A DNA stretch of 64,000 nucleotides from Nocardiopsis alborubida. GTDB lineage: Bacteria > Actinomycetota > Actinomycetes > Streptosporangiales > Streptosporangiaceae. Below the pieces are notes generated by a model. It did no database searches, had not been told where the DNA came from, and was given only the letters and a program-made list of their open reading frames with translations. The translations under genes and the position numbers were made by a program. This document shows, piece after piece, positions 25,229 to 34,118 of the stretch (its first letter is position 1; every line of letters begins with the position of its first letter). The stretch lies in the NCBI RefSeq assembly GCF_012396365.1, contig NZ_JAAXPG010000002.1, positions 248,001-312,000 of the forward strand. Direction: 5' to 3'.

Positions 25229-26158
25229 ATGACCTCCGCGCCCCTGCGAATCGCCACCATCAACATCCAGGACGGCGGCACCCGCTGTCCGGAAGGGATC
25301 GAGCACGTCCTGACCGAACTGTTCGCACCCGTGAAGAATCCGCCGGGGCTGATCATCGTCAACGAGGCCAAATACTGGCAACGGGACAGCCACCGAGTGG
25401 GGTTCAAGGTAACCGGGCTCCTGACGGACATGTTCGGGCCGCGCTACCAAATCCGTGTCGGCCACATGAGCCGGGCCCCGGCGCCGCCCGCGGTCATCTG
25501 GGATCCGGCTCTGCTGGCCCTCACCCAGTGGGACAGCCCGGAAACCGCACCCGACAACGCGGACGCATGGAACAGAGCGACCTTCCAGACCCCGTGGTGG
25601 GAAGAACCGCTCGTGGTCATGCCGATCCACTGGCACCCCTGGGACCGCGCCGACCGGATGCGGGCAGCTCGCGTCTTGTCCGGACTCCTGGGCGGGCAAA
25701 AGCGGGTCATCGCCGCAGGGGACGCGAACTGCCAAGCTTCCGGTCCCTGGTACCCCACCCCGGACTTCACACGCCTGCCCGTCCACCGCCGCCACCACAA
25801 GGCATGGCAACCCCAGGGACCGAACGGCCCCTGGGTCGCAGACACCGCCCCGCTGGACCACCTGCTCGGCGTCGCCGACCCGGTCACCGGGGAGCGCACC
25901 GGCGGCATCGGGTGGGAAAGCGCCATCGAGGCCGCATGGCGGCTCCAAGGCCGCCCCGCGGGGACGGTGTTCCCCCCGACCGTCAACGACGGCGTCGACA
26001 ACGGTGCGGAGCTGACCATCGACAAGATCCTCCTGTCCAAGCTGCTGGCCGACGCGGTGGTACCCGCAGAAACCGAGATCCTCGTGCCCCGCCGCCGCCC
26101 GGTCTCCGACCACAGGGTGGTCATCACCGCTCTGGACACCGGGGCCGCCGCGTCATGA
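25229..26158 (+). CDS. Endonuclease/exonuclease/phosphatase (EEP) family enzyme, 1
   Basis: A 309-residue EEP-superfamily hydrolase (DNase I, ExoIII and sphingomyelinase-like fold). All active-site motifs are present: TINIQDGG (Asn), IVNEAKYW (Glu), MPIHWHP (His), AAGDANCQ (GDXN), ELTIDKILL (Asp) and SDHRVV (SDH). The DHLLGVAD and TVFPPTVNDGVDNG segments are typical inserts. Its stop overlaps the start of the helicase gene by 4 nt (ATGA), which strongly suggests that the two work together on nucleic acid. A phosphatase or lipid substrate cannot be excluded. Confidence 0.8.
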   Translation: MTSAPLRIATINIQDGGTRCPEGIEHVLTELFAPVKNPPGLIIVNEAKYWQRDSHRVGFKVTGLLTDMFGPRYQIRVGHMSRAPAPPAVIWDPALLALTQWDSPETAPDNADAWNRATFQTPWWEEPLVVMPIHWHPWDRADRMRAARVLSGLLGGQKRVIAAGDANCQASGPWYPTPDFTRLPVHRRHHKAWQPQGPNGPWVADTAPLDHLLGVADPVTGERTGGIGWESAIEAAWRLQGRPAGTVFPPTVNDGVDNGAELTIDKILLSKLLADAVVPAETEILVPRRRPVSDHRVVITALDTGAAAS

Positions 26159-29100
26159 CCACCCCCACGCACCCGATCGCGGTCGGGGTCGCCGTCGCTG
26201 CGCATGTGTCCGGCACCTGGACGTGGAGCGTGCACACCAACACCGCCCGCTGGCGCGGCACCCACCCCGACGCACGACAGGTCAGCGACCTCGCGCCCCA
26301 CATCCTGGACCAGATCCACGACCGCTTCGGCGAACAAGTGTGCGTCGTCTGCCCGCCCGAGCTGGGTCTGGCGCTGCCGACCGGGCGGGAGGAGACCTTG
26401 CGCCGAGCCGCCGAGCACGCCCGCCGTGCCGCCCGGGATCTGACCACCGGGCACCTGCGCACCCTGGCGATACGCCGCCTGCCCGCAGAGCACCACCTCC
26501 TGCCCGGCCAGGAGTGGACGGTGAGCGTGCACGCCGTGGTGGACGATGACGGTTCGGACTGGGTTTGGGTCACCGGCGGCGGCTGGTACGCCACCGGCCA
26601 GTCCACCTCCCCCGACCTGACGCAGGTGGCGTTCGAGGCCATCGACGCCGCGGCCACCGCCTCTCCCCTCGGTGGGCGGGTGCGCGTGGAGTGCGACGAA
26701 CCCGTCGCGGTCAAACGCGCCCAGAGCCTGGCCGAGGCCCTGCGCCAGGTCCAGCCCAGCTCCACCACCGGCGTCGTGCCCGACCAGGTCGACATCACCC
26801 ACGTCGAGACCGGCTCGACCCCGCACCACCGGGCCGCGGTCACAGTGTGCTCCGACCTGCCCGATGAGGATGAACGCCGTGCTCCGGGCGCCCTGTACCC
26901 CTACCAGGAGCGTGGGATCTCCGCGCTGGTCACGCTGTGGGACACCCACGACCGGGGCCAGCTTCACTGGGCGTGTGGGACCGGTAAGACCGTCGCCTAC
27001 GCCGAGAGCGCCCGCCGTATCGGTGCCCGCCGCACCCTCGTGCTGGTGCCCTCCCTGGACCTGGTGCCCCAGATCGCCCAGGAGTGGATCGCCCGTGCCG
27101 GAGCCCATCTGCGCCTGGTGGTCGGGGTGTGCTCTGAGCGTGAGACGCTCTCGGCCGCCGCGGACGAGCCGCTGGCCCGGATGCAGCACCTGCACGCCAC
27201 CGTTGTCCAAGACGCCTCCGCCCTGGCCGCCCTGGCGGCCCTGATCAGCCCCGTCCTGGTCGTGGGCACCTATCAGAGCCTGGGCGTGCTGGTCCACGCG
27301 CACGCCGACCACGGCCTGGACCCGTGGGACGTGGTCTTCGCCGACGAGGCCCACCACACCGCTGGAGGCTGGGACAACACCTGGAGCGTGGTCCACGACA
27401 ACACCCGTCTGCCCGCCCGCCTGCGCTGCTATGGCACGGCCACCCCCCGCATCGTGGTCGACCGCACCGGCAACGGGGTGGCCTCCATGGACGACGAGCA
27501 GGTCTTCGGGCCCATCGCCCACACCATGACCTTCGGCGCGGCCATCAGCGTCGGCACCCTGGCCGACTACCAACTCATCGGCGCCCTGGTCCACGCCGAC
27601 CAGGTCGCCCGCGCCATCACCCATCGCTCCCGCATCGCGGTGGACGGACATCAGCTCCCCGCGGACCTGGTCGCCGCCCAGATCGCTCTGCTCAGGTCGG
27701 TGCGCACCCACGATTTACGCAGCCTCATCTGCTTTGCCCCCAATCTGGCCTGGGCCCGCGTCTTCACCGACACCCTGCAGGCCACCGCCGACCTGTTGGG
27801 CCCAGACGGCCCCGAGCGTCCCGTGAGCGCCCTGCACATCCACGGCTACTCCACCGGCCAACAGCGCCAACACGCCAAGGACGCGCTCGCCCGCCCGGGT
27901 CGTGGCGTGAGCGTGGTGACCGTGGTGGGCTGCTTCGTCGAAGGCGTGGACGTGCCCGCGGTGGATGCGGTAGGCCTGTTCAGCTCCAACCAGGTGCGCG
28001 GACGCCTGATCCAAAGCATCGGGCGGGCCCTGCGCACCGGCGGCAGGAAGAACAAGGTCGCCAAGCTCATCGCTCCGCTGTACGTACCGGCCGACAGCAC
28101 CCCCGAGGAGGTGCTGGAGCACTCTCGCCACGCCGCGTTCGTTCGAATCGTGCACGGGTTGAGCTCGGTCGACGAACGCTTCGCCCACGCCCTGACCACC
28201 CAGCAGACCACCAGCCGCGGCCCTGGGCGCGCTCTGCCATCCGACCTGGAGCGGTGGGTGCACATCACCGACACCGGCACGGGCCTGGCCGCCGACTTCA
28301 TCGAGCAGGTCACCACCGTCGTACTGGGCGAAGGCACCTCGCACTGGTGGCACAACTACCGCATCGCCGAAGAGTGGTACAAGGCGCACGGGCACCTGAA
28401 CGTGGACGCCTCGATCACCACCACCAGCGGCAGGTTCACCCTGCGCCAGTGGCTGGTCAGACAGCGCTCCCTGCACGCCCGCAACCTCCTGCCCTCCCGT
28501 TACGTCGACGCCCTGTCCCGCATCGGTATGGACTTCACGCCCCAGACCGGTGGCCCCTTTTGGCCCCGGGCGCAGACAGCGATCACCCAGTGGCTCACCA
28601 CCCACGACGACCTCGTGCCCTCCCCGACCGATGCCCTGTACGCCCAGCTCAGACACCTGCGCAACCTCTACAAAAAGGGCAAGCTCACCCCAGACCAGAT
28701 CGCGTGGCTGGACGAGCACCACATGATCTGGGACATGTTCCACTACCGGCGCACCCGCTCCATCCACGAACTGGGCCGCTTCATCATCGGCAACAACCGC
28801 TTCCCCGACCGGACCCACCCGGAAGAAAAACGCCTGTTCTTCTACCACCGGTCGCTGCGCATGCTCCACCACCGAGGCCAACTCCACCCCGAACACCAGC
28901 GTCTCTGTCATGACCTGCGCATTCCGCTGTCCAGGGACGACGTGCATGCCCTGCCCCCGCCCCCGTTGGGCCCGCGCACGTTCACCCTGCACGCCCGTAC
29001 GGCACAAGAGGTGATCCGGGCCATCAACGAGGGGGCCTCCCAGGAGGAGATCGCGCGCGCCGCCGATCGCACCGTGGAGTTCATCAGCGTGCTGCTGCGC

Positions 29101-29283
29101 GAAAGTGGCCAGCCCACATTCAGTGTCCTGCGCCAACAGGCCATCCTCACCCGCATCCACAACGGGGAGTCCTACCTTTCGATCGCACGCAGGTTCCAGA
29201 TCCCTGAGCTGTCCGTGGGCAACGTCGGTTCGCGCTCGGCGCTCGTGGTCGGCACCGGACGCTCCACCGGCGCCTGGCTGTGA
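26155..29283 (+). CDS. SF2 DEAD/DEAH helicase with helicase-associated repeats
   Basis: A 1042-residue SF2 helicase. An N-terminal region of about 240 residues without a recognised fold precedes the helicase core: Walker A ACGTGKT (about 283), DEAH motif FADEAHHT (about 398), motif III GTATPR, and the RecA2 motifs QSIGRALR. The C-terminal region has HA (helicase-associated) repeats (WWHNYRIAEEWYKAHGHLN, RFTLRQWLVRQRS and similar) and an HTH at the end (SYLSIARRFQIPELSVGNV). A TTA leucine codon is at 27715-27717. The start overlaps the nuclease gene by 4 nt. An RM-like, repair or transfer role is possible; the nuclease pairing favours nucleic-acid processing. Confidence 0.85.
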   Translation: MTTPTHPIAVGVAVAAHVSGTWTWSVHTNTARWRGTHPDARQVSDLAPHILDQIHDRFGEQVCVVCPPELGLALPTGREETLRRAAEHARRAARDLTTGHLRTLAIRRLPAEHHLLPGQEWTVSVHAVVDDDGSDWVWVTGGGWYATGQSTSPDLTQVAFEAIDAAATASPLGGRVRVECDEPVAVKRAQSLAEALRQVQPSSTTGVVPDQVDITHVETGSTPHHRAAVTVCSDLPDEDERRAPGALYPYQERGISALVTLWDTHDRGQLHWACGTGKTVAYAESARRIGARRTLVLVPSLDLVPQIAQEWIARAGAHLRLVVGVCSERETLSAAADEPLARMQHLHATVVQDASALAALAALISPVLVVGTYQSLGVLVHAHADHGLDPWDVVFADEAHHTAGGWDNTWSVVHDNTRLPARLRCYGTATPRIVVDRTGNGVASMDDEQVFGPIAHTMTFGAAISVGTLADYQLIGALVHADQVARAITHRSRIAVDGHQLPADLVAAQIALLRSVRTHDLRSLICFAPNLAWARVFTDTLQATADLLGPDGPERPVSALHIHGYSTGQQRQHAKDALARPGRGVSVVTVVGCFVEGVDVPAVDAVGLFSSNQVRGRLIQSIGRALRTGGRKNKVAKLIAPLYVPADSTPEEVLEHSRHAAFVRIVHGLSSVDERFAHALTTQQTTSRGPGRALPSDLERWVHITDTGTGLAADFIEQVTTVVLGEGTSHWWHNYRIAEEWYKAHGHLNVDASITTTSGRFTLRQWLVRQRSLHARNLLPSRYVDALSRIGMDFTPQTGGPFWPRAQTAITQWLTTHDDLVPSPTDALYAQLRHLRNLYKKGKLTPDQIAWLDEHHMIWDMFHYRRTRSIHELGRFIIGNNRFPDRTHPEEKRLFFYHRSLRMLHHRGQLHPEHQRLCHDLRIPLSRDDVHALPPPPLGPRTFTLHARTAQEVIRAINEGASQEEIARAADRTVEFISVLLRESGQPTFSVLRQQAILTRIHNGESYLSIARRFQIPELSVGNVGSRSALVVGTGRSTGAWL

Positions 29284-29304
29284 CCACCACTGCCCCACCC
29301 AACC

Positions 29305-29347
29305 TGGTTCTCCCCATGCCGCGCCGCCGTCTTCCTGGGGAGAACCA
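29305..29347 (+). terminator. 12-bp hairpin between helicase and ABC exporter
   Basis: TGGTTCTCCCCA pairs exactly with TGGGGAGAACCA across a 19-nt loop. It starts 22 nt after the helicase stop. A U-tract is absent. It may separate the nuclease-helicase unit from the exporter. Confidence 0.5.
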
Positions 29348-29399
29348 CAACGCAACCGTGGCCTGACTTCACCGCACCGACACCGCTTGGAGCACACCC

Positions 29400-31325
29400 A
29401 TGGCACCACCCCCCACTCCTGAGGGCGGATCCGACGTCTCCGACACCGGGCTGGAGGAGGAACTCACCGCCCACCGATGGAGGCATTTCGACGGCGACCT
29501 GGCCCGTACCGGCTTGTGGACCAAGCTCGTCCGTATGCCCGCGCTCACCGCTTCCGCCCTGAGCTGGGCCTGGCGGGCCAATCCCCGCGACCTGATCCTG
29601 GCCCTGACAGCGAGCACGCTGGCCGCCATCCTGGGCGCTCTGAGCCTGGCCTCAGTCACCTGGGTGCTCGACGCCCTGCTCACCGAGGGGCCCCTGCCTG
29701 AGCGGGTGCGCGCTGCCCTGCCCGCGGTGGCGGTTGTCGCCGCTGTGGCCGCCGTGTCCGGGTCCATCCGCCTGGTCTCGGACTGGGCTCTGGCCCGCCT
29801 GGGCACTCAGACCGAGCGGATCGTCGAGCTGGAATTGTTCGACCTGACCACGCAAGTACGCCTGGCGGCTTTCGACGACGAGCCCTGGGCCGATGCGATG
29901 TATCGCAGCCGCGACCGGGGTGTGGTCGAGGTGCCTCGCCTGGTCACCGCCTGTTTGGAAGTCCTCTCCGGTGTGGTGGGGTTGCTGTCCCTGGCCGGAA
30001 TCTTGGCCGTGCTCCACCCCCTACTGCTCCCCCTGCTGCTGGTCAGCGTCGTCCCCGCCGGGTGGGCGGCCACGCGCGCCGCACGCTCCGAATACGACGC
30101 CCAACGCCGCCTGAGCACCAGCAGGCGCCGACGGTGGATCCTGGGCGACCGCATGGCCTCCCGAGACTCGGCCGCCGAACTACGGGCCTACACCATGCGC
30201 CAGTCTCTCCTGGCCGACTACACCGCTCTGGCCGACCGCGAGCGCAACGCCATGCTGAGGGTGGCCTGGTACCAGACCCGGATCCGCGCCCTGGGCGGGG
30301 CCATCGGTGGAGCGGCCACCGCCCTGACCTACGTGACCCTGGGCGCGCTACTGATGGTGGGGTGGATGCCGCTGGCGGCCGTGGGCACCGCCGTGCTGGC
30401 CCTGCAACGCGCCCAAGGGCAGATGCACAATTCGTTGCACTCCCTCAACCGGGTCTACGAATCCGGGTTGTACTACGGCGACTTCCTGGACTTTTGCGAC
30501 CAGGCCCGCGCCCAGCTGCCTCCAGCCGCCGTCGCACCGCCCCCGGAACAGCTGGAACGGGCGCAGGTGCACCAGGCGACCTTCACCTACCCCACCGCAA
30601 AAAAGCCCTCACTGGCAGCAGTGTCGGTGCACGTGGACGCAGGCGAGACGATCGCTTTGGTGGGTGAGAACGGCTCAGGAAAATCCACCCTGGCCCGCCT
30701 GCTGGGCGGGCTCTACCAACCTCAGCACGGCGAGGTGACGTGGAACGGGGTCGACTACACCGACCTCGGGTCCAGGGTGTGTGAGCGCATCAGCGTCATC
30801 ATCCAGGACCACACCCGCTGGCCGATGACCGCACGCCGCAACGTCACCATGACCCAAGGCTATGACCCAGCCAAGTTGGAGGAAGCGGCCCAGTTGAGCG
30901 GCACCGACGAGGTCATCACTTCCTTGGACCGTGGCTGGGACACCCTGCTCGACTCCACGTTCGCCTCCGGAGTCAACCTGTCGGGGGGCCAGTGGCAGCG
31001 CATCGCCGGCGCCCGCGGCTTCTACCGGAAAGCGGACCTGCTCATCGCTGATGAGCCCACCTCCGCCCTGGACGCCCGCGCCGAGCACACCTTCTTCTCC
31101 ACCATCCACGACCACGCCCGCCGCACCGGCTCAGCCGTCGTGCTCATCACCCACCGCATGGCCTCGGTCCGTATGGCCGACCGCATCTACGTTCTGGATC
31201 AGGGACAGGTCATCGAACGCGGCACCCACACCGAACTCATGGCAGCTCAGGGGCGCTATTACGAGCTGTTCACGCTCCAGGCCAGTGCCTACCACGACGA
31301 TCCCGACCCCACCCCCACGCCCTGA
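29400..31325 (+). CDS. ABC exporter, fused permease-ATPase
   Basis: A 641-residue half-transporter. An N-terminal membrane domain with six hydrophobic helices (about residues 60-360) is joined to an ATPase with Walker A GENGSGKST (about 421), signature LSGGQ (about 528), Walker B LLIADEP and the H-loop ITHRMA. It should act as a homodimer or with a partner at the membrane, exporting a lipid, peptide or small molecule. As the only exporter near the polyketide-like genes it may handle their product. It starts after the hairpin at 29305 and is followed by the second EEP gene. Confidence 0.85.
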   Translation: MAPPPTPEGGSDVSDTGLEEELTAHRWRHFDGDLARTGLWTKLVRMPALTASALSWAWRANPRDLILALTASTLAAILGALSLASVTWVLDALLTEGPLPERVRAALPAVAVVAAVAAVSGSIRLVSDWALARLGTQTERIVELELFDLTTQVRLAAFDDEPWADAMYRSRDRGVVEVPRLVTACLEVLSGVVGLLSLAGILAVLHPLLLPLLLVSVVPAGWAATRAARSEYDAQRRLSTSRRRRWILGDRMASRDSAAELRAYTMRQSLLADYTALADRERNAMLRVAWYQTRIRALGGAIGGAATALTYVTLGALLMVGWMPLAAVGTAVLALQRAQGQMHNSLHSLNRVYESGLYYGDFLDFCDQARAQLPPAAVAPPPEQLERAQVHQATFTYPTAKKPSLAAVSVHVDAGETIALVGENGSGKSTLARLLGGLYQPQHGEVTWNGVDYTDLGSRVCERISVIIQDHTRWPMTARRNVTMTQGYDPAKLEEAAQLSGTDEVITSLDRGWDTLLDSTFASGVNLSGGQWQRIAGARGFYRKADLLIADEPTSALDARAEHTFFSTIHDHARRTGSAVVLITHRMASVRMADRIYVLDQGQVIERGTHTELMAAQGRYYELFTLQASAYHDDPDPTPTP

Positions 31326-31378
31326 CACACGAACCATGCCTCACAACTCCTCTCGGCTCTTCGAACAGGAACAACCGC

Positions 31379-32284
31379 GTGCCCAACACGAACCTGCGCT
31401 GCATGTCCGTCAACGCCTGGCGCTCCGGAATCCACAACCCGGACGGCACCTACAACAACCGGATCCCTGCCCTGTGCGAGGCGATCGCCGCCCACTCCCC
31501 TGCCCTAATCGGGTTCCAAGAGGTCAACGAATGGGCCAAGAACGACCGCACGCTGCTGCGCGAGGTCGAAGAACGACTCGGCCTCACCGCGGTTCACGAC
31601 TCGTTCGTGCCCGGCCGCTCGACCGGCCTGCTCTATGACCCCAACGCCATGGAGCTGGTGGAGTGGGAACCGGTCACGGGCAGCGAACACACGTGGCAGG
31701 GCTTCGGCGGAACCGCGCGTTTCGACATCGGCCTGCCCTTCTCGCTGTCGGTCGTGGTGGTGCACCTGTCCCACCAAAGCGCCCCGCTCGCTCTGCACCA
31801 GGCGTCCTTGGTCAACGATCGAGCCCGCCGGGTCGCGGACCGCGCCCAACCCCCCGGCGCCATCAGGGCCGAGGCCGCCGTAGTGTTCGGCGACGTCAAC
31901 CAGCCCCGATTGCACCACCCCGCCGCTCCTCCAGAACCTCGTCCGCAGGAGTTGCCCGCGGCCAACCTCGCCTACCGGTACATCGGAGCGCCTGGCCACG
32001 AGGTCGTCAACCGGGACGTTGCGGAGCTGTTCGCCCGCTGCCGGTGGACCGACCTGGCGCTGCACCTCGCGGACCTGACTGAGGACCCCCGAGAACAGGC
32101 CGATCTCCTCGCGCCGACTGGACGCGGAGGATTCGCGGTCGACCGGGTCTACGTCACCGAGTCCGTGGTGCCCGCTTCTCGCGGACTGCACCAGATATCG
32201 GTTCCTAGCGACCACAAAGCCCTGGTCTGGGAGCTTATCCCGGCTCTGATCGACTCGACGCTGACCACCCAGCTGCACAGATAG
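31379..32284 (+). CDS. Endonuclease/exonuclease/phosphatase (EEP) family enzyme, 2
   Basis: A 301-residue EEP protein, distinct from the one at 25229-26158 but with complete active-site motifs: SVNAWRSG (Asn), IGFQEVNEW (Glu), VVVHLSH (His), VVFGDVNQP (GDXN), GGFAVDRVY (Asp) and VPSDHKALV (SDH). The GTG at 31379 follows AGGAAC; an ATG eight codons later is an alternative. It lies 50 nt behind the ABC exporter, ending the long plus-strand run. Two EEP enzymes in one cargo block suggest separate substrates. Which substrate (DNA, nucleotide, phospholipid) cannot be told. Confidence 0.8.
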   Translation: MPNTNLRCMSVNAWRSGIHNPDGTYNNRIPALCEAIAAHSPALIGFQEVNEWAKNDRTLLREVEERLGLTAVHDSFVPGRSTGLLYDPNAMELVEWEPVTGSEHTWQGFGGTARFDIGLPFSLSVVVVHLSHQSAPLALHQASLVNDRARRVADRAQPPGAIRAEAAVVFGDVNQPRLHHPAAPPEPRPQELPAANLAYRYIGAPGHEVVNRDVAELFARCRWTDLALHLADLTEDPREQADLLAPTGRGGFAVDRVYVTESVVPASRGLHQISVPSDHKALVWELIPALIDSTLTTQLHR

Positions 32285-32524
32285 TGCCACCGGAACGCAG
32301 ACCGACAACATCCAGGCCCGGTGCTGGTGGCATCCGGCCGATATCGCGGTCAGCGCCGAACCGGTCTACCCACTCGGGCTCGCCGACCTCGTCCAGTCCT
32401 ACCTGCGAAAGGGAGCGCCCCGCCTCCCCCATGCAGCTGTAAACCTCCGTGCCCGGACTTGGCCCATCCCGTCCGGGTACGGAATCCAGCGCCGTCTTCG
32501 TCAGGGGATGGAAGACGGCCCCGG

Positions 32525-32553
32525 GGCCCGCCCGGCTCCACGCCGGGCGGGCC
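32525..32553. terminator. GC-rich hairpin between convergent units
   Basis: GGCCCGCCCGGC pairs exactly with GCCGGGCGGGCC over a 5-nt loop. It sits between the plus-strand EEP gene (ending 32284) and the minus-strand gene ending at 32571, so it may act for either strand. The 240 nt between 32285 and the stem hold no convincing gene. Confidence 0.5.
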
Positions 32554-32570
32554 ACCGGCGGGCCACCGCG

Positions 32571-33149
32571 TCAGGTCGTCCCCTCCACTGGGGGAAGAGC
32601 GAGCATGAGGGGCTCACCGGCCACGCGCCCGTCCAGGGACCGCCAGGCCGTCACCCAACGCCGGAAGTACTCCTGGTCTCCCCCAAGGGAGACCACGAAT
32701 GCGTTGAGCAGGGTGAACGACGGGAGTCTGTCGCGGTCGCGGGAGAGCGCCTCACAAAACCCCGCGGCCGAGCAGGTGCCCACCCGACGTGCCATCACCC
32801 GGTAGGAGGGGGAACCGGCCCAGCGCCGGTAGCGGCGCATCATCTCCACGAACTCTTCGACGGTGCGGGCCTCCAGGGGGTCGGGCCTGAGCTGGTAGCC
32901 GGGGACGTCGTCGGGCGCGTGCGGCTCGGGCTCCCGAGGAGCCGGGGCGGTGCGGGCCGCCGCGCGGGTGGAGCGCACACCTGTGTTCAAGAGCACGGGA
33001 TCCAGGGTGACCTCCCGGAAAGGCACCACCGGGACTTCCCCCCAGAGTCGGCCGTCATCGTCCACCCGGATGTTCTGGGGGTGGGTGCCGGGCTGGATCA
33101 TGAAGCGGATGTCGCCGCGTGCGCGGTGGTGGTGGGGTTGGGCGATCAT
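32571..33149 (-). CDS. HTH-domain protein, actinobacterial regulator type
   Basis: A 192-residue protein. The C-terminal 90 residues (VEEFVEMMRRYRRWAGSPSY, then TLLNAFVVSLGG...FRRWVTAW) match a helix-turn-helix type common in Streptomyces-like genomes, usually as the N-terminus of larger sensors. The N-terminal half is a short His/Arg and Pro-rich region with a strand-like VDDDGRLWGEVPVVPF. Start: the ATG read from 33149, overlapping the stop of the small membrane gene upstream (ATGA). It probably binds DNA or another regulator; ligand unknown. Confidence 0.55.
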   Translation of the reverse strand: MIAQPHHHRARGDIRFMIQPGTHPQNIRVDDDGRLWGEVPVVPFREVTLDPVLLNTGVRSTRAAARTAPAPREPEPHAPDDVPGYQLRPDPLEARTVEEFVEMMRRYRRWAGSPSYRVMARRVGTCSAAGFCEALSRDRDRLPSFTLLNAFVVSLGGDQEYFRRWVTAWRSLDGRVAGEPLMLALPPVEGTT

Positions 33150-33331
33150 CGCGTGTCCCGGGGCAGGGCGCGGCGGGCGACCTGGCCGGCGATACCGAGC
33201 GCAGCCGCGGCCAGGAGCAGGGCGGTGGCCACGTCGTAGCCCTGCCGGTGCAGGAAGAGGGCCAGGGCGATCACGGTGCACATGAGCACGATGCGCCCCG
33301 TCGCCGTGTCGATGACAAAGTGAGCGGTCAT
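33146..33331 (-). CDS. Small two-helix membrane protein
   Basis: A 61-residue protein with two hydrophobic helices (about residues 13-28 and 34-50) separated by a short polar turn, and a basic C-terminus. It overlaps the HTH gene at 32571-33149 by 4 nt, so the two are translationally coupled, which suggests a membrane partner for the HTH protein. No family recognised. Confidence 0.5.
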   Translation of the reverse strand: MTAHFVIDTATGRIVLMCTVIALALFLHRQGYDVATALLLAAAALGIAGQVARRALPRDTR

Positions 33332-33979
33332 GAAGTTCTTTCGTGAGTGGCTTTCAGATTCGGCTGGATGGCCGCACCGAGCCCCGAAGCACGCGAGGGT
33401 GACGAGAAATGGAAGATGCCACGCGCGAGCAGGTACGGGCAGGGATACGGCTGAAAGGCCGATGGGGGAAAATTACCTCACGAGGGACCAGAGGACTACG
33501 GTCTTGCTAGAGGTATGTCCGCCTCTGGCGGTGCTGCTGCCGCAAATCACCTTCGTGCTGTTTGTCGCCTCGGTGGCACCTTACTGACCAGTACTGTTCG
33601 GCGGTGTTCGAGAACGTTCAGAAAAAGGGCCGTGCTGTTCTCGTGGCGTTCTGGAGCTTTGAAACGCGCACGGACGGGTAAGCAAAAGCGTGGGACAGGC
33701 CGGAAGGAATTTCCCAGTTTCGGCCATCCGTATTCCCGGTTTAGGGAATAATGGAACCCCGGTGAGAGGCTCGGCTGGATGACGGGGAGCGCGAGCCGGA
33801 AGATCTCGCGCTGACCGGTGACGGGCCTCAGGGGCCGGTCCCTGCTCCCCTCCATGAGCAGGGACCGGCCCGCCACCTCTCCCACACGCTGCCCCCAGGG
33901 CTTGCGTCGCGCGCACCAACACCGCGGTCCGCCCGGCGTGGAGCCGAGCGGGCCGCGAGGGACGAGGCGTTCACTCCTG
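33332..33979. other. 648-nt gap with inverted repeats, no confident gene
   Basis: No convincing coding sequence is seen. This stretch is less GC-rich than its neighbours. It contains TATTCCC (33731-33737) facing GGGAATA (33744-33750), which may be an operator, and a perfect 16-bp stem (GGGCCGGTCCCTGCTC at 33832-33847 with GAGCAGGGACCGGCCC at 33856-33871) that could terminate transcription from either side. Promoters for the minus-strand pair ending at 33331 must lie here. Confidence 0.5.
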
Positions 33980-34118
33980 CTAGCGAGCCTCCAGAGCGCG
34001 GATACTCTCCCGTACCTGGTCGATCCGCAGCTCGTACCCCATCGCCTCATACGCCGCCAGCGCCTGCGAGCGCTCCCCACGCGCGGCGTGCACCGGCAGC
34101 GTCCGGCAGTGCCGGGGG

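Noticed and set aside
25444..27711. Minus-strand open frame of 755 codons
   Set aside because: Antisense to the nuclease and helicase genes, which have clear motifs.
27715..29409. Minus-strand open frame of 564 codons
   Set aside because: Antisense to the helicase; Gly/Val/His-rich translation without domains.
33330..33587. Plus-strand open frame of 85 codons in the 33.3-34 kb gap
   Set aside because: No ribosome-binding site of note, no family resemblance, and composition unlike neighbouring genes.
33832..33871. The 16-bp stem as a riboswitch
   Set aside because: It is a plain hairpin without conserved aptamer features and lies in a gap with no nearby coding start on the plus strand.
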